From Pomphorhynchus laevis (Eukaryota; Acanthocephala; Palaeacanthocephala; Echinorhynchida; Pomphorhynchidae): a DNA stretch of 64,000 nucleotides. The translations under genes were made by a program, and so were the position numbers. The stretch is from positions 62,001 through 126,000 of the forward strand of contig WNNJ02002937.1 of assembly GCA_012934845.2 (NCBI GenBank), given 5' to 3'. This document shows positions 41,969 to 52,085 of this stretch, one piece after another. Each line of letters starts with the position of its first letter. The first letter of the stretch is position 1. Below the pieces are notes generated by a model. It searched no databases and was not told where the DNA came from. It saw nothing but the letters and a program-made list of their open reading frames with translations.

Positions 41969-42718
41969 GGATAGTTATTAGTCAAAGCAAAAATCAAAAT
42001 ACAATGTTACAAACGACTCCTAGCGAGCAACAATCATTAAAATCAGCTAATTTCGCAATCTATATGTCAATAACTCATTGCTAAAGCAAGTCTCTTGAGG
42101 TGACCGACATAGCGTTCCGCGTTATCCGTATTTGAGCATGGATGTCTTCAGATGTTACAATGGGTAAATGTCGCGTGGATCGGGGTGCTCGTAAACACAT
42201 GTAGACTGCCCTAACAAGGGAGAGGCTTATTTTCGTTCGCAACCAGGCGACAGAATCCGCGTATTGGGTTTCCATTTTTCGTATAGCTTCCGCGCAATCG
42301 TCTTGATCATTGTATCTGCTGATGGTCCGATCCCACCAGTCGCAGCTATAACTATTGGACAGAATGTACTGTGGTCCACCTCATTTATTCGCTCTTCGTA
42401 TTTGTTGTGTTTTCGCGTCTCGTGATACTCGAAGCAAGATAATACGGATTTTGACTGGTATGATGAAGTATTGCTGTTAAAAATACAAAAGTCGAAAAAC
42501 GTTCGCTCCATCCTGCCGCCGAACAGGCGGCAACATACGATATCCGGGCATGCATCTGGTTTTCTTGTAGTTGTAACCCGTTGGAAAGGAATTGATTCGG
42601 GTACCGATTCCAGATGAGGTTTAAGTCCCACTCCATTACATACAAGTGTTAATGTGTCAGCCACTATGTCGCGAATCTCGTTGTGTCAGATAATAGGCAA
42701 GGCAAGCCTTTTACAGGA
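41969..42718 (-). pseudogene. RLE-X endonuclease end (copy 5), 5'-truncated
   Basis: Starts in the finger (SCKRLALPIIRHNEIRDIVA at 42718), then LVCNGVGLKPHLESVPESIP and the endonuclease domain: RTFFDFCIFNSNTSSYQSKS, CFEYHETRKHNKYEERINEV and FCPIVIAATGGIGPSADTMI. The C-terminus is KLYEKWKPNTRILSP, then in the next frame SVAWLRTKISLSLVRAVYMC and LRAPRS. The D-x-V strand is FDFCIF and the helix carries E-T-R. The 3' UTR is the same as at 27255-27400. Only one frameshift, near 42250. 5' truncation at a protein-coding position is typical of target-primed insertion. Confidence 0.8.
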
Positions 42719-43069
42719 AAAATGAATTATAACTGAAAATGAATTATTGCAACGAAATGTGAATTTTATTTCCTATTAAATGTAGTGATTTACAGTACAT
42801 GTTATTTTTCAGGTCATTCAAAATAATTATTATTTAAATTACATATAGTTTTACTTTTAATTATGTTGTATCAATTTGAATAAAAAATTAGCAATCATCA
42901 TGTTACCATAATAAGCATAAATGAAAAATATTTTTAAAGTATTTCATCATTTTGGTTTTCACCGCTGTAATTAACCATGAATTCCATCAAAGCATTTAGA
43001 TCAGGCTATTAATATTATTTGAAATTGAAAGATATCATTTAAAACACAAAAAAAACAATTCAAATTTAG
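42719..43069. other. AT-rich intron or intergenic sequence
   Basis: No gene or repeat recognised. It ends with TTTAG at 43065-43069, used below as a splice acceptor. Confidence 0.5.
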
Positions 43070-43293
43070 GAGTAAAAAATTGCAATTTAAGGTATTGAAG
43101 AGATACGTTGGATTTATTGGTGGAATGATTCTATCAATAATTTTGCTATTCTCACTTGTTAAATTAGCAGGACTTGCTCCTATTGAGGCAATTGTAATTT
43201 CGCATTGTATTGGTTGCGTATTGGCTTGGGGATTAGCTTTTAATCATACAGTTCGATGTTTTACATTGTTGGCGATGCCTTCATTTCTCAGCG
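43070..43293 (+). CDS. DC-STAMP/sneaky-like membrane protein, exon with two membrane segments
   Basis: Between an AG at 43068-43069 and a GTAACA donor at 43294 the open frame encodes SKKLQFKVLKRYVGFIGGMI, LSIILLFSLVKLAGLAPIEA, IVISHCIGCVLAWGLAFNHT and VRCFTLLAMPSFLSG. It has two hydrophobic segments (about residues 13-34 and 39-58), then a FNHTVRCFTLLAMPSF motif like the N-terminal membrane region of DC-STAMP-domain proteins such as sneaky, which act in sperm-egg membrane breakdown. Entry is one base before a codon; exit is phase 1. The identification rests on this motif and on the exons downstream. An exon of about 20 residues is probably missing before 50086. Confidence 0.5.
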
Positions 43294-43399
43294 GTAACAA
43301 ATATTACTTTATCTAAAGAAAATTTGAAACTTATTTTATCAAGAATAATTATTGACAATTTAGTATTAATTAATAATTTGTTTATTAATTTTATTAATT

Positions 43400-43482
43400 A
43401 ATAGATTGTTATATGATTTTATTAATAGCTTGTTATATGATTTTATTAATAGCTTGTTATATGATTTTATTAATAGCTTGTT
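43400..43482. repeat. 24-bp tandem repeat, about 3.5 units
   Basis: The unit GCTTGTTATATGATTTTATTAATA is repeated almost perfectly just downstream of the exon at 43070. Confidence 0.9.
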
Positions 43483-43589
43483 AGATAATTTTTTTAAAAA
43501 ATTAATCTATCTGTGCAAATAATTACTAAGCATGCCATTAATAACTCTTATATTAAGAAAGAATTTCAATACATCTTTTTAATTAACAC

Positions 43590-44035
43590 GAACAGGAAAG
43601 TATAAACGTGCATGCTTTTTTACAACCTTCGTCGGGAAGCTTAACCCGAAACTCGCCTAACATAGATGCCTAGCCTCCAATGAGGCGTTTCGACCTTAGT
43701 CTACTAATCACTACAGGGTGGTCTCATCAGTGTAGCCCTGTAGTTACACAACTTCGGCAGTACTTATTCATCAGTAAACCTCTGACAGAAATTTACTAAG
43801 CGCACGCTCCTCCATCGGTGACCAGCCATACATCTGATATAGTTTGCGTAAGCAGTGGCTTGACAAGACAGCACGTATAATATCGTTCCTTCCTTCATCA
43901 GCTTACTGAGGTTGCTGTACAAGCAACACGCTTGTATACAGCTGACACACAATGCACGAGAAAAATTTCTCTAGCTACAAACCACGAGCAAAAGCTCTAG
44001 TGCAGCAACATGCTAAGATTCGTCACTCCACATAT
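43590..44035 (-). other. Unassigned GC-richer stretch, possibly LINE-derived
   Basis: Base composition differs from the surroundings. A 62-codon minus-strand frame (43764-43952) has Cys and Trp residues but no recognised motif. Probably part of a retroelement. Confidence 0.35.
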
Positions 44036-44039
44036 ATTG

Positions 44040-44205
44040 TTTATACAAATCTAGATTTAGAAGATACTAAAGAAACGTTAGAAAAATTTATTTAATCTTA
44101 TATTGAATACATACGATTTTAGTACGCTTTATACAAATCTAGATTTAGTAGATATTAAAGAATCGTTAGTAAAATTAATTAATCTTATATTCGAAATATA
44201 ATATT
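44040..44205 (+). pseudogene. Tandem PLE-N reverse transcriptase snippets
   Basis: LYTNLDLEDTKETLEKFI and, about 75 bp further, YALYTNLDLVDIKESLVKLI followed by NLIFE. Two partial copies of the same RT block, head-to-head with the minus-strand PLE-N fragment that follows. Confidence 0.7.
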
Positions 44206-45180
44206 TTCTTATTTTCATATATTTAGGAATATATTTACTTAAATCTGACCCTATTATTTCTTTACTTTTAGAATTATTTAAAAGTCCGGCTATATTTATG
44301 TTATCTATACATTTATTAATGAAGTTTATGGTTAATGTATATTTTTTATTGTTATTATTAGCATTTATGGTACGATTATAGTATTTTGTATTACAATAAC
44401 TGTCTATTATACAACTTAGCCTATCATAGTCGTTAATTAATTTTTGATTTATTGAACATATGATATCTTTAGAAAAACTTCTTATATTTACATAAAGATC
44501 TTTTAGCTTATTATCACTTAAAAGTTGTTTTAATATTTCTAATTGTTCATTTATATACATATCTTTTTTAATATTTTTAACTCTATTTTTCCTATTCCTT
44601 TTATCACCATGACTTCTTGGTTTGCGTTTAACCGGATTATTATAATATAGTTGTTAATTATGTATTATACTACTTCTGCCAATTCCTTGTACCACGTCAT
44701 TTAATCCTAATGGGTACATGGAATTAAGCGTTTTAATCCAAAAATCTTCTTTTTCTAATAGTTTTTGATTTAATATTGAAATGTTTTCTTCGATAATATG
44801 TTCTAAAATAAATAATTTACAGTTTTTAATATCATGTCCTATTAATCTCATATGTTTATGAAATATAGTTTGACTATTATGCTGTATATTATATATGTGT
44901 TGCCTAAACCTAGTTTTTAACATTTGATATGTTTTTCCTATATATTGCAATCCACATGTGCATTGTATTAGATACACTACACCTGCGGTATTGCAGTTAC
45001 AATTATTATTAATATTTAATGAAAAACATTTGTTTGTCGTATTACTTACGATACAATTATTATTTATAACATCACAAACTATACAATTTTTTCTGTTACA
45101 TTTAAAAGATCTAAAATTGAAATCATTAGTACTTACGTATTTTTCCAATATGGTTGAGTACATGTAACTTTTAAGTCATA
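44205..45180 (-). pseudogene. PLE-N GIY-YIG nuclease and linker (permuted order)
   Basis: From 45163: YSTILEKYVSTNDFNFRSFK, CNRKNCIVC, then the nuclease GVVYLIQCTCGLQYIGKTYQ, MLKTRFRQHIYNIQHNSQTI, FHKHMRLIGHDIKNCKLFIL, LNQKLLEKEDFWIKTLNSMY, PLGLNDVV. A basic stretch follows (KRKPRSHGDKRNRKNRVKNI), then the linker DMYINEQLEILKQLLSDNKL to IGSDLSKYIPKYM at 44210. So here the GIY-YIG domain comes first and the RT would follow. That order is reported for the Naiad/Chlamys group of Penelope-like elements and is the reverse of canonical ones. The nuclease itself is uninterrupted. The RT is lost at the junction with inverted RT snippets at 44040-44205. Confidence 0.8.
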
Positions 45181-45234
45181 ATTTTTAACGTTGCTTTTTC
45201 GGTGTCGCCACCTAGTTTAGTTGATTCAGACTAA

Positions 45235-45380
45235 ACTTACAACGGGCCATCCAGCAGCATCTGACAGGGGGCTGCCCTGCTTAAGGCGGTTGCAGGCTGG
45301 AACAAGATCTATAAAGATCTACCACCTTCACTCCACGCGCTACGCGACCTAGCTATTGGCCATTACCTGGTCTCTTAAAC
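45235..45380 (+). pseudogene. LINE C-terminal fragment
   Basis: The frame reads QGAALLKAVAGWNKIYKDLP, PSLHALRDLAIGHYLVS, then stop. It resembles the AWN-LP---R C-terminal box of CR1/R1-like LINE proteins. Short, so low confidence. Confidence 0.4.
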
Positions 45381-45589
45381 GTGATCACGTGAAGCAGTTT
45401 ACATTTTAAAGTGTAAACACCTTGGGATGCAAACTTCTCCCTTTTTTAAGAATTAATAATTCATGCTTGTTTGAAAATAAGAAAAAATAATAAAGTCGTA
45501 ACCAATAATACATAGTTTCAGTATTTCTGACAGAGGTCATATTACCGGGAAAACAAAGTCCACAGGTCAATAATAACATGTCAGTAGAA

Positions 45590-45990
45590 CAAATTAAATC
45601 AGCTAACTGAGTCTACGTATTTAATATAATTATAAAATAAACAAAACATAATAATAATGCTAAATCAAAATTTAATAATTAAATAATGAAATAAATAATT
45701 GTTATAAGATTTTTTATAATTTATATCAAGTTAAAAAAATTGAAATTTAAAATAAACGTCATTTTTATGAATTGACTAATAAATAACAGACGTTGTATCA
45801 AAATAAAGATTAGAGGTAATCAGGAGAAACTGCTATGCTATCACGTTTCAGCCCATACTCCTCTACCCAATATAGCAGCGGGGCCGAATACGTGCTAAGG
45901 ACGTATTTCCTCATATTAAATTTGATTATATAGTATCTTATTCAAATACAAAGTATATTATTTATTATCCATCCATAAAAAGTTTCCGCT
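45590..45990 (+). repeat. AT-rich interspersed repeat, longest copy
   Basis: About 400 bp. The left module (AATCAGCTAACTGAGTCTAC) recurs at 37468, 49305 and 56404. The right module (AACAGACGTTGTATC...CATCCATAAA) recurs inverted at 49570-49800 and partly at 48960-49110 and 38470. Non-coding, with no transposase or RT motif. Origin unknown. Confidence 0.65.
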
Positions 45991-46084
45991 AATGATTTTA
46001 AATTTAATTTTAATATTATTGTGTTGATTTATATATTTTACTATTTTCTGTTTGATTGTTTTTATTATAGTAACCTAGTTTAAA

Positions 46085-46935
46085 ATATGTATCTATTAAA
46101 TTATTTTAATGATTTTGAAAAATACCAATATCGTTACAAATTGTTGCAATGCTCAAAATTTCATTATTTAATGTATTATATTTTATATTATATGGTATGC
46201 ATGAATGCTCATGCAAAAATGTTTCTTGTAAATTTAAATATGTTATCTTTACGATATAAATTAATGGTAGTTTTAGTTAATGTTAATTTAATGTTCATAT
46301 CTAGATATACACCTTCTTTATCATTAATATTGGTTTTGTTAAGAATAAGGCTTTCTGGATAAATGTGCTCACTAATTGAATAAAAATTATTAGAATTAAA
46401 TACACATATATCATCAATTTATCGAAACATATATTTCATATATTTATATTGTTTAGATTTAGTTTTTACACAGTTATGAACAAATTCATATTCTATAAAG
46501 CTTAAAAACAAGTCAGCTATAATTGGGCTACTATTACCACCCATTGGAACACCTTTTACTTGTCTAAATATAGATGTCCCTACTTTTAAATAATTTTGAT
46601 TTATCAAAATATTTAAGGATTCTATTAATTCAATTTTATCCATATATTTATATTTATTTGATGGTTTAATTTTTGTTAGATAGGCGTTATAATTATTATA
46701 ACATATATATGTATATCTTTTTCCGAATATAAGGTTAATTAATTTTACTAACGCTTCTTTAATATCTACTAAATCTAGATTTGTATAAAGCGTACTAAAA
46801 TCGTGTGTATTTATATTTTGAAAATTTATTCCTTTTGTCTGTTCTAAAAATTCTTTTGTAGAATTAATACTGAAATAGTGTTTTATACCAGTATTAATTT
46901 TGATTAACCCACAATATTTTTTAAAATATCATTTC
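46085..46935 (-). pseudogene. PLE-N reverse transcriptase core
   Basis: Read from 46935 down: KHYFSINSTKEFLEQTKGIN, FQNINTHDFSTLYTNLDLVD, IKEALVKLINLIFGKRYTYI, then YLKVGTSIFRQVKGVPMGGN, SSPIIADLFLSFIEYEF, and MKYMFR-stop-IDDICVFNSN, SLILNKTNINDKEGVYLDMN. This covers the RT core with GVPMG and the catalytic box, in which the residue before IDD is TAA (46419-46421). The same element family is at 26467 and 54084. It is separated from the nuclease at 45.2 kb by unrelated sequence and the AT-rich repeat, so it is probably a separate insertion. Confidence 0.8.
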
Positions 46936-47319
46936 AGAAGCAAAGCAGCCATCTTCATATAACTTAAAATTCAAATTAAATTTATTTAGAAAAAGCAAAC
47001 TACACTCGAAATAAATTCATGAAATTCAAGTCACTATTTATTTAATTAATTGACTTTATATGCATTACAGTCAATTAAACATTCCTTAAACATCGTATTA
47101 TCGCAGTATTTAATATTAAATTGCAACAAGCAATACGAAGTATATTATCAGATTGATTAATGACGATTTAATGCAAACATTCCACTGCTATATTCACAAA
47201 TTAATTTTAATACCCATTTAATTCATTAAATTTAATACTCATGATTCTAGTAACTAAGAATCATGCAGCAATTTGTAAGATAACTACTGTCAAGTGTTCA
47301 AAAATCAGCAATCAAACAA

Positions 47320-47415
47320 AATTGAAATATATAAAGGATTATTGGAACTGGCTCAAAGAAAAGTGGAAACTTTAATTGATATTTCGCTAACTTCTGTTAG
47401 CATCTTCAGAAAGAT
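47320..47415 (-). mobile_element. Hammerhead-bearing repeat, family H-a
   Basis: The minus strand reads CTGAAGATGCTAACAGAAGT, TAGCGAAATATC, and ends with TCCAATAATCC. Core boxes (47382-47409) CTGAAGA and GAAA are intact, with a 6-bp GCTAAC/GTTAGC stem II. The RTE copy at 47430 starts immediately beside it. Confidence 0.65.
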
Positions 47416-47429
47416 GCTACCACCAACTG

Positions 47430-48720
47430 AGGTGGTGGTACCGATCTTTAAGAAAAGTGACCGAAGAGTGTGTTCCAATTAGCCATATGGTAAGCTATTT
47501 GTAGGATTTTTGAGTTAAGGATACGGCCTATAGTTGCGGGACAGTTGCAAGAGAAACAATGCGGCTTTAGTCCAAGTCGTCGAAGTACGGATTCACTCTT
47601 TACTCTATTAACTATCCTTGAACAGTCTTTGTAGTTCGCTCAACCGGTATACATGTGCTTTGTAGATTTGGAGAAGGCGTTCGACCGAGTTCCGCGAGAG
47701 AGGTTGCGGGAGATACCAAAGGAGTATGGAGTACCACATTATCTTCGGGTAGCTGTTGCTTCTCTGTATGAACAAATCATGATTTGTATTCGTGTTCTAA
47801 GTAGGAAGTCTGAATTATTTTTAGTAAGCGTTGGGCTTCGTCATGGTTGTCCTTTGTCTCAACTTTTGAACCTTGTTTACATGGATAAAATTACGAGACG
47901 GGCTGCTATAACGGATGTCGGACTTCAGTTCAGTTCCATCAGGATATCATATCTCCTTTTCGCAGATAATGTTATCTTGTTAGCCTCTTGTCATGAGGAG
48001 TTACATTGCCTACTAAATCGATTCACGATGGAATACCGAGCGGCAGGGATGCTGGTTAGTACCTCAAGGAGTGTCTCTGTGTTCGTCATGGATTCAGGTG
48101 CCAATCTCAATCCGGATATGGGAAAATGTTTTTCCTGATGTAGAGGATTTCAAGTATCTTGGGCTATTGTTCTCCAGGGACGTTGGGAACATCAGGGAGA
48201 TTGATAGATGGATTTGTGCAGCTAACGCAGAAATGCGTTCTTTGTACAGATCTATTGTTGTGAAGCGGTAGTTGATCTATTATTGTGAAGCTTTCGGTTT
48301 ACCACTCAATCTTCGTTCCTATCTTAACCTATGGTCATAAGCTTTGGGTTATTACCCAAAGGATAATATCATGGATACAGACGACCAAAATGAGGTTCCT
48401 TCGCGGTGTGGCCGGTCTTAGCCTTAGAGATAAGGTTAGCGATTCCGTCATCTGGTATGAACTCGGAGTAAATTCGTTGCTTATCAACATCGAAGAAAGT
48501 CAGCTGAGGTGGTTAGGACACGTGCTGAAGATGTCTGATGATATCCTTTCTCTGAGGGTTTTCTGGGCCAGACTCTCTGGAAAGAGACCTCGAGGTAGAC
48601 GTCTATATTGGTGGAGCGATCAAATCTCGAAACTGACCGACGACCCCCTGGGCTATTTGCAAGAGAACTCTGGTCTGTCGCCCAGGATCGCTATCTTTGG
48701 ATAAGTTTGGTTCGTGCAAT
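47430..48720 (+). mobile_element. RTE-type LINE (Rex3-like), RT and C-terminus
   Basis: Starts near VVVPIFKKSDRRVCSN, continues (after breaks) with FVDLEKAFDRVPRERLREIP, KEYGVPHYLRVAVASLYEQI, VSVGLRHGCPLSQLLNLVYM, SSIRISYLLFADNVILLASC, DVEDFKYLGLLFSRDVGNIR, EIDRWICAANAEMRSLYRSI, VYHSIFVPILTYGHKLWVIT, RGVAGLSLRDKVSDSVIWYE, ESQLRWLGHVLKMSDD and SGKRPRGRR. This is the RTE wording of the Rex3-like branch. The catalytic box is FADN instead of FADD, so activity is lost. Three frames are used in turn. Endonuclease absent. Confidence 0.88.
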
Positions 48721-48959
48721 GCCTTCACGACCCGACACCCGGATTAGTTGTTCACAGCAAAAATCTTGTGTATTGCTCGTTTTTTCTTGTCAATAAATTT
48801 TTTTTTACACAACCACATCAACATCTATTCAAAAATATTACAAAGTCGATTAAGATCCTTACAAAAATCAAAGCAGGCATTATGTTCTTGAAATACAAAT
48901 CAACAAAATATTATTTAATTTTTTCAAACTCTTAGGCCAAAATTTTTTTATGATTTGAT

Positions 48960-49340
48960 AAAGAATTTTACGGTTTGCATTTGAATAAGATACAGTAGAT
49001 AATCAAATTTCATTAGAAGAAACAAGAAGTCATAAAAATAGTATAATCTCACTTATAACGCAATAATGACCGAAACCTGATAACATAGTAGTTACTCCTG
49101 ACGACTTTTTTTATCCTTTTTCTCATACATCGCTTGTTATCTATTAGTCTATTCATAAAATTTGAATTTTATTTTTAATTTCAATTAATAATAAAATTCA
49201 AATAGATATCAATTATTAAAAATAAATTCAAATAGATATCAATATAAATTGTATAAACTCTTATATTATTATTTATTATTTATCTTTATTTATATATAAT
49301 ATAAAATACGTAGACTCAGTTAGCTAATCTGATTACTGGA
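48960..49340 (-). repeat. AT-rich interspersed repeat, copy (inverted)
   Basis: Contains, inverted, the GTCGTCAGGAGTAACTACTA module (48960-49110) and the AATCAGATTAGCTAACTGAG module (49305). The surrounding AT-rich sequence has no gene. Confidence 0.55.
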
Positions 49341-49569
49341 GAAATATCATTATAAATTTCTAAAAGATTTCAAAAGATTTAATTTTCGATGATGGGAGAA
49401 TAAGTTATCGGCTAATTTTTCAAGCAATCTTTTTTCGAAGGATTATATCAATAAATAATATAATATTATAATATATTAATAATATTATCAGTATATTATT
49501 ATAATATATCTGATCTGATTTACTAGTAATTAAAGTTCTTCAAACAATTAGGAAAACTTCATAGGATTT

Positions 49570-49970
49570 ATGGATGGATAATAAATAATATGATTTGTAT
49601 TAGAATAAGATACTTTATAATCAAATTTTATCAGAGCAAATACATCATTAGCATGTATTTTGCCTAGCTGTTATGCTGAATCGAGGAATAAAGGCCGAAT
49701 CCTTATAGCAGTTCATCCTGATGACTTTAATCCTATTCTGATACAACGTCTGTTATTTAGTAGTCAATTTATAAAAATTGACTATTATTTTAAATTTCAA
49801 TTATAAATTTTAACTGGATATAAATTATATAACATCTATATAATAATTTATTATTTATAATTATTTATAATTTAATTATTTGTTATTTAATTATATAAAT
49901 TTTATTTAGCATTCTTTTTAATTTATTATAAAATTCGTTGATTTAGGTTTCTTCACTGATCTATGTGAGA
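49570..49970 (-). repeat. AT-rich interspersed repeat, copy (inverted)
   Basis: Inverted relative to 45590-45990. Shares ACAACGTCTGTTATTTAGTA, GATAATAAATAATATGATTT and CATGTATTTTGCC-like strings. No coding capacity. Confidence 0.6.
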
Positions 49971-50085
49971 AAATTAAAAAAGTTATTCATTAATACTATT
50001 TAGGCCAGGGACGAGCGGTGCTATACACATTAATAATATACATTATATCGAGAGATATAATTTCAAATATCATGATTCATTGCAG

Positions 50086-50174
50086 ATCAATAACTTCTAC
50101 AGTGTCATGCGTTGCTGTAATGGGAGTTGACAAAGGATCACACGTAATGAGAATGTTATTGGATCCTTTTCACA
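50086..50174 (+). CDS. Sneaky-like gene, internal exon (TVSC motif)
   Basis: After TGCAG at 50081-50085, the frame encodes SITSTVSCVAVMGVDKGSHV and MRMLLDPFH. A GTAACA donor at 50175 ends it in phase 1, exactly what the next exon needs. The SxTxxVSC string before a helical segment resembles the region after the first membrane segments in DC-STAMP-domain proteins. The exon may begin slightly upstream, since the same frame is open there (RDIISNIMIHC). Assignment to the same gene as 43070 is inferred from order, strand and phase. Confidence 0.45.
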
Positions 50175-50226
50175 GTAACAAATACTCTCAAGTATGCACA
50201 TTACTTATTATTCTTATTTAATTCAG

Positions 50227-50328
50227 AAGCTAAAGTTGAATTGGCTGATTTTCTACAAAATATATCCTATCATTTAACGCAACTTAAAGTTGCCGTAGAT
50301 AGCTTGTTGGAAGGAGTCAAATTAACAG
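50227..50328 (+). CDS. Sneaky-like gene, internal exon (helical)
   Basis: Bounded by TTCAG at 50222-50226 and GTTAGT at 50329. Only one frame is open and it requires one base from the previous exon, which 50174 supplies. The joined peptide continues LLDPFH-KAKVELADFLQNIS, YHLTQLKVAVDSLLEGVKLT G. It is amphipathic helical. Exit is phase 1. The small 52-bp intron supports a genuine exon pair. Confidence 0.5.
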
Positions 50329-50471
50329 GTTAGTGGATTTGTTGACTATAACATTCAAATTTTCAATTCAACAATAAAGTTACATTGATTGGATATGAAT
50401 TTCGTATCATATATATTGAATATTATCATCAAATCGAACTCGAGAGCCCATTGAGGCTTCTTTCAAATAAA

Positions 50472-50632
50472 TCGTTAAAAAATCAAGAATCGAGTAACAT
50501 CAGTCTTCAGAGTTGTAAGTAGTTTGTTATCAAGAAAGTTTTTAAAGAAGGCTTTTACGCCGAATGCTCAGCCCTTGTATTGTGCTATAAAAGAAAAATC
50601 GCTGCTGTTACTCGATTCTTGATTTTTAACGA
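50472..50632. repeat. Foldback with 27-bp arms
   Basis: 50472-50499 and 50606-50632 are inverted copies (TCGTTAAAAA(A)TCAAGAATCG and AGTAACA) with a single one-base length difference. The 106-bp centre is not repeated in the window. Possibly a small non-autonomous element. Confidence 0.7.
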
Positions 50633-50911
50633 TATATATTTTCAGAGTAAAACTTTATATATAATATATTATATAATATATATTATATATATTATATAAA
50701 TTTTATTTAGCATTATTTTTAATTTATTATAAAATTCGTTGATTTAGGTTTGTTCACTGATCTATGTAAGAAATTTGAAAAAGTTATACATATATATAGT
50801 TTAGATTACTTATTCAAATCAGCACCGGGATTTTTTCACGCATACTTGTATATATAAATACTAGGATTTCAAGTCAAACCGGAAACACAAAGATAATCGT
50901 TTTATTCAAGC

Positions 50912-50939
50912 TTTCGACCAACTAGTGGCCTTCTTCAGG
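50912..50939 (-). ncRNA. Hammerhead ribozyme core, family H-d
   Basis: The minus strand reads CTGAAGA, AGGCC-ACTAGTT-GGTC, GAAAGCTTG. It is a CUGANGA box, a 4-5 bp stem II and a GAAA box. It lies directly 3' of the Penelope-like GIY-YIG frame 51384-50992, as expected for the terminal repeat of that element. Confidence 0.65.
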
Positions 50940-50991
50940 AAAATAATATCTACAATTGTAAAAATATAACAGCATAAATATATGATCGCAT

Positions 50992-52085
50992 CTAAATGTT
51001 GTTCTTCACCAATTTCAGTGCACCTATCACTTCACTGTTTAGCGATTTATCAGTCATTAATTGTGCTATCCAATAGAGTTCCTTACGCTTTCTTTTAGCA
51101 GTGTTGGGAATATTTCCCTCAATTACTGCAAGTGAAATTTCATGTGTTGGATTCTTAATGAGGTGTAATGTCAGTCCATCTGCATTTATACGACAGGCTT
51201 TAATATCCTCTCTACGGTTGTTCATCCGAACTAACATCTTATTTTCGCTTTCCCATACATATTGTGCATGACAGACTGTGCAAGTGCCTAAATATACCGA
51301 ATTTTGTGTCTTACAGTTATTGTTACCCTTGATTATATAAGTTAATTTTGTAGTGGAGCTTGTGAATGTTTTTGAGTTATTCATTATCTGACACGTTTTA
51401 CACCGTTTATCTCCACACGGTACAATTCTATTTTTAGCAGTCTTTATTGTTTTTCAAAGATATCCGGCGAGGAGCATATTTTCTTTGCTCGTATAGCCTC
51501 ATTCCTAATTATTAGACGCTTTGTTTTAGGGGTGTGTAAACTGCTCGCGTGCACTATACTTCTCGTTCCAGTGAATTTTCTATATAAAGATGTTCGGAAG
51601 CTGTTCTTCAATTTTTGGATGCTTACATTCAGAAACCCAATCGAGTTGTTCATCTCTATAGTGTTAGTAAAGCGAAGCTCATATAGGTTATTTAGTTCAC
51701 TGACAAATAATTCAAATTCTCTCTTACGTGATCCCAAATAATAAACGCATCATCTATTTAACGCACCCACATTAGTGGAGCCTTTTCACGTTTGAACACA
51801 TATTCCTCCTCCAAGTTAGAAACATATAAGCTAGCGTATGTAGGACCAACTGGGCTTCCCATTGCTTTTATCATACATGTATCAACAGCCTCAATTCCAT
51901 TATCATGATCTATTGATGTGTAGAGAGATTCAACATCCATTACACCAAATAAATCTTCAGAACCAATATAACCAACTTGATTTCTCAATCTTTTTCTAAA
52001 ATATTGAGAACTAGATATATATGATGGGACTGTTAAAAGGAGGGGCTTTAATAAGGTATCAACATATTTATTCAGTGCTTCTGTT
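50992..52085 (-). pseudogene. Canonical Penelope-like element, 3' half (RT core then GIY-YIG)
   Basis: Read down from 52085: SKYVDTLLKPLLLTVPSYIS-like start, SQYFRKRLRNQVGYIGSEDL, FGVMDVESLYTSIDHDNGIE, then with a short deletion KAMGSPVGPTYASLYVSNLE, PLMWVR-stop-IDDAFIIWDH. TAA sits at 51758-51760. Then come REFELFVSELNNLYELRF, IGFLNVSIQKLKNSFRTSLY and RKFTGTRSIVHASSLHTPKT. The GIY-YIG domain follows: NNCKTQNSVYLGTCTVCHAQ, YVWESENKMLVRMNNRRED and TAKRKRKELYWIAQLM. Nuclease after RT is the canonical order. It meets the plus-strand 5' half of the same type of element head-to-head at about 52085. Confidence 0.85.

Noticed and set aside
43384-43490. Tandem repeat as a CRISPR-like array
   Set aside because: The 24-bp units are contiguous with no spacers, and the organism is eukaryotic.
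47430-48720. Host gene with a reverse-transcriptase-like domain
   Set aside because: Frameshifts, the FADN catalytic box and the RTE-specific C-terminal block identify a decayed LINE.
50640-50705. TATA-rich alternating stretch as a promoter or origin
   Set aside because: A simple AT dinucleotide tract; such tracts are common in this window and nothing near it indicates a start of transcription.
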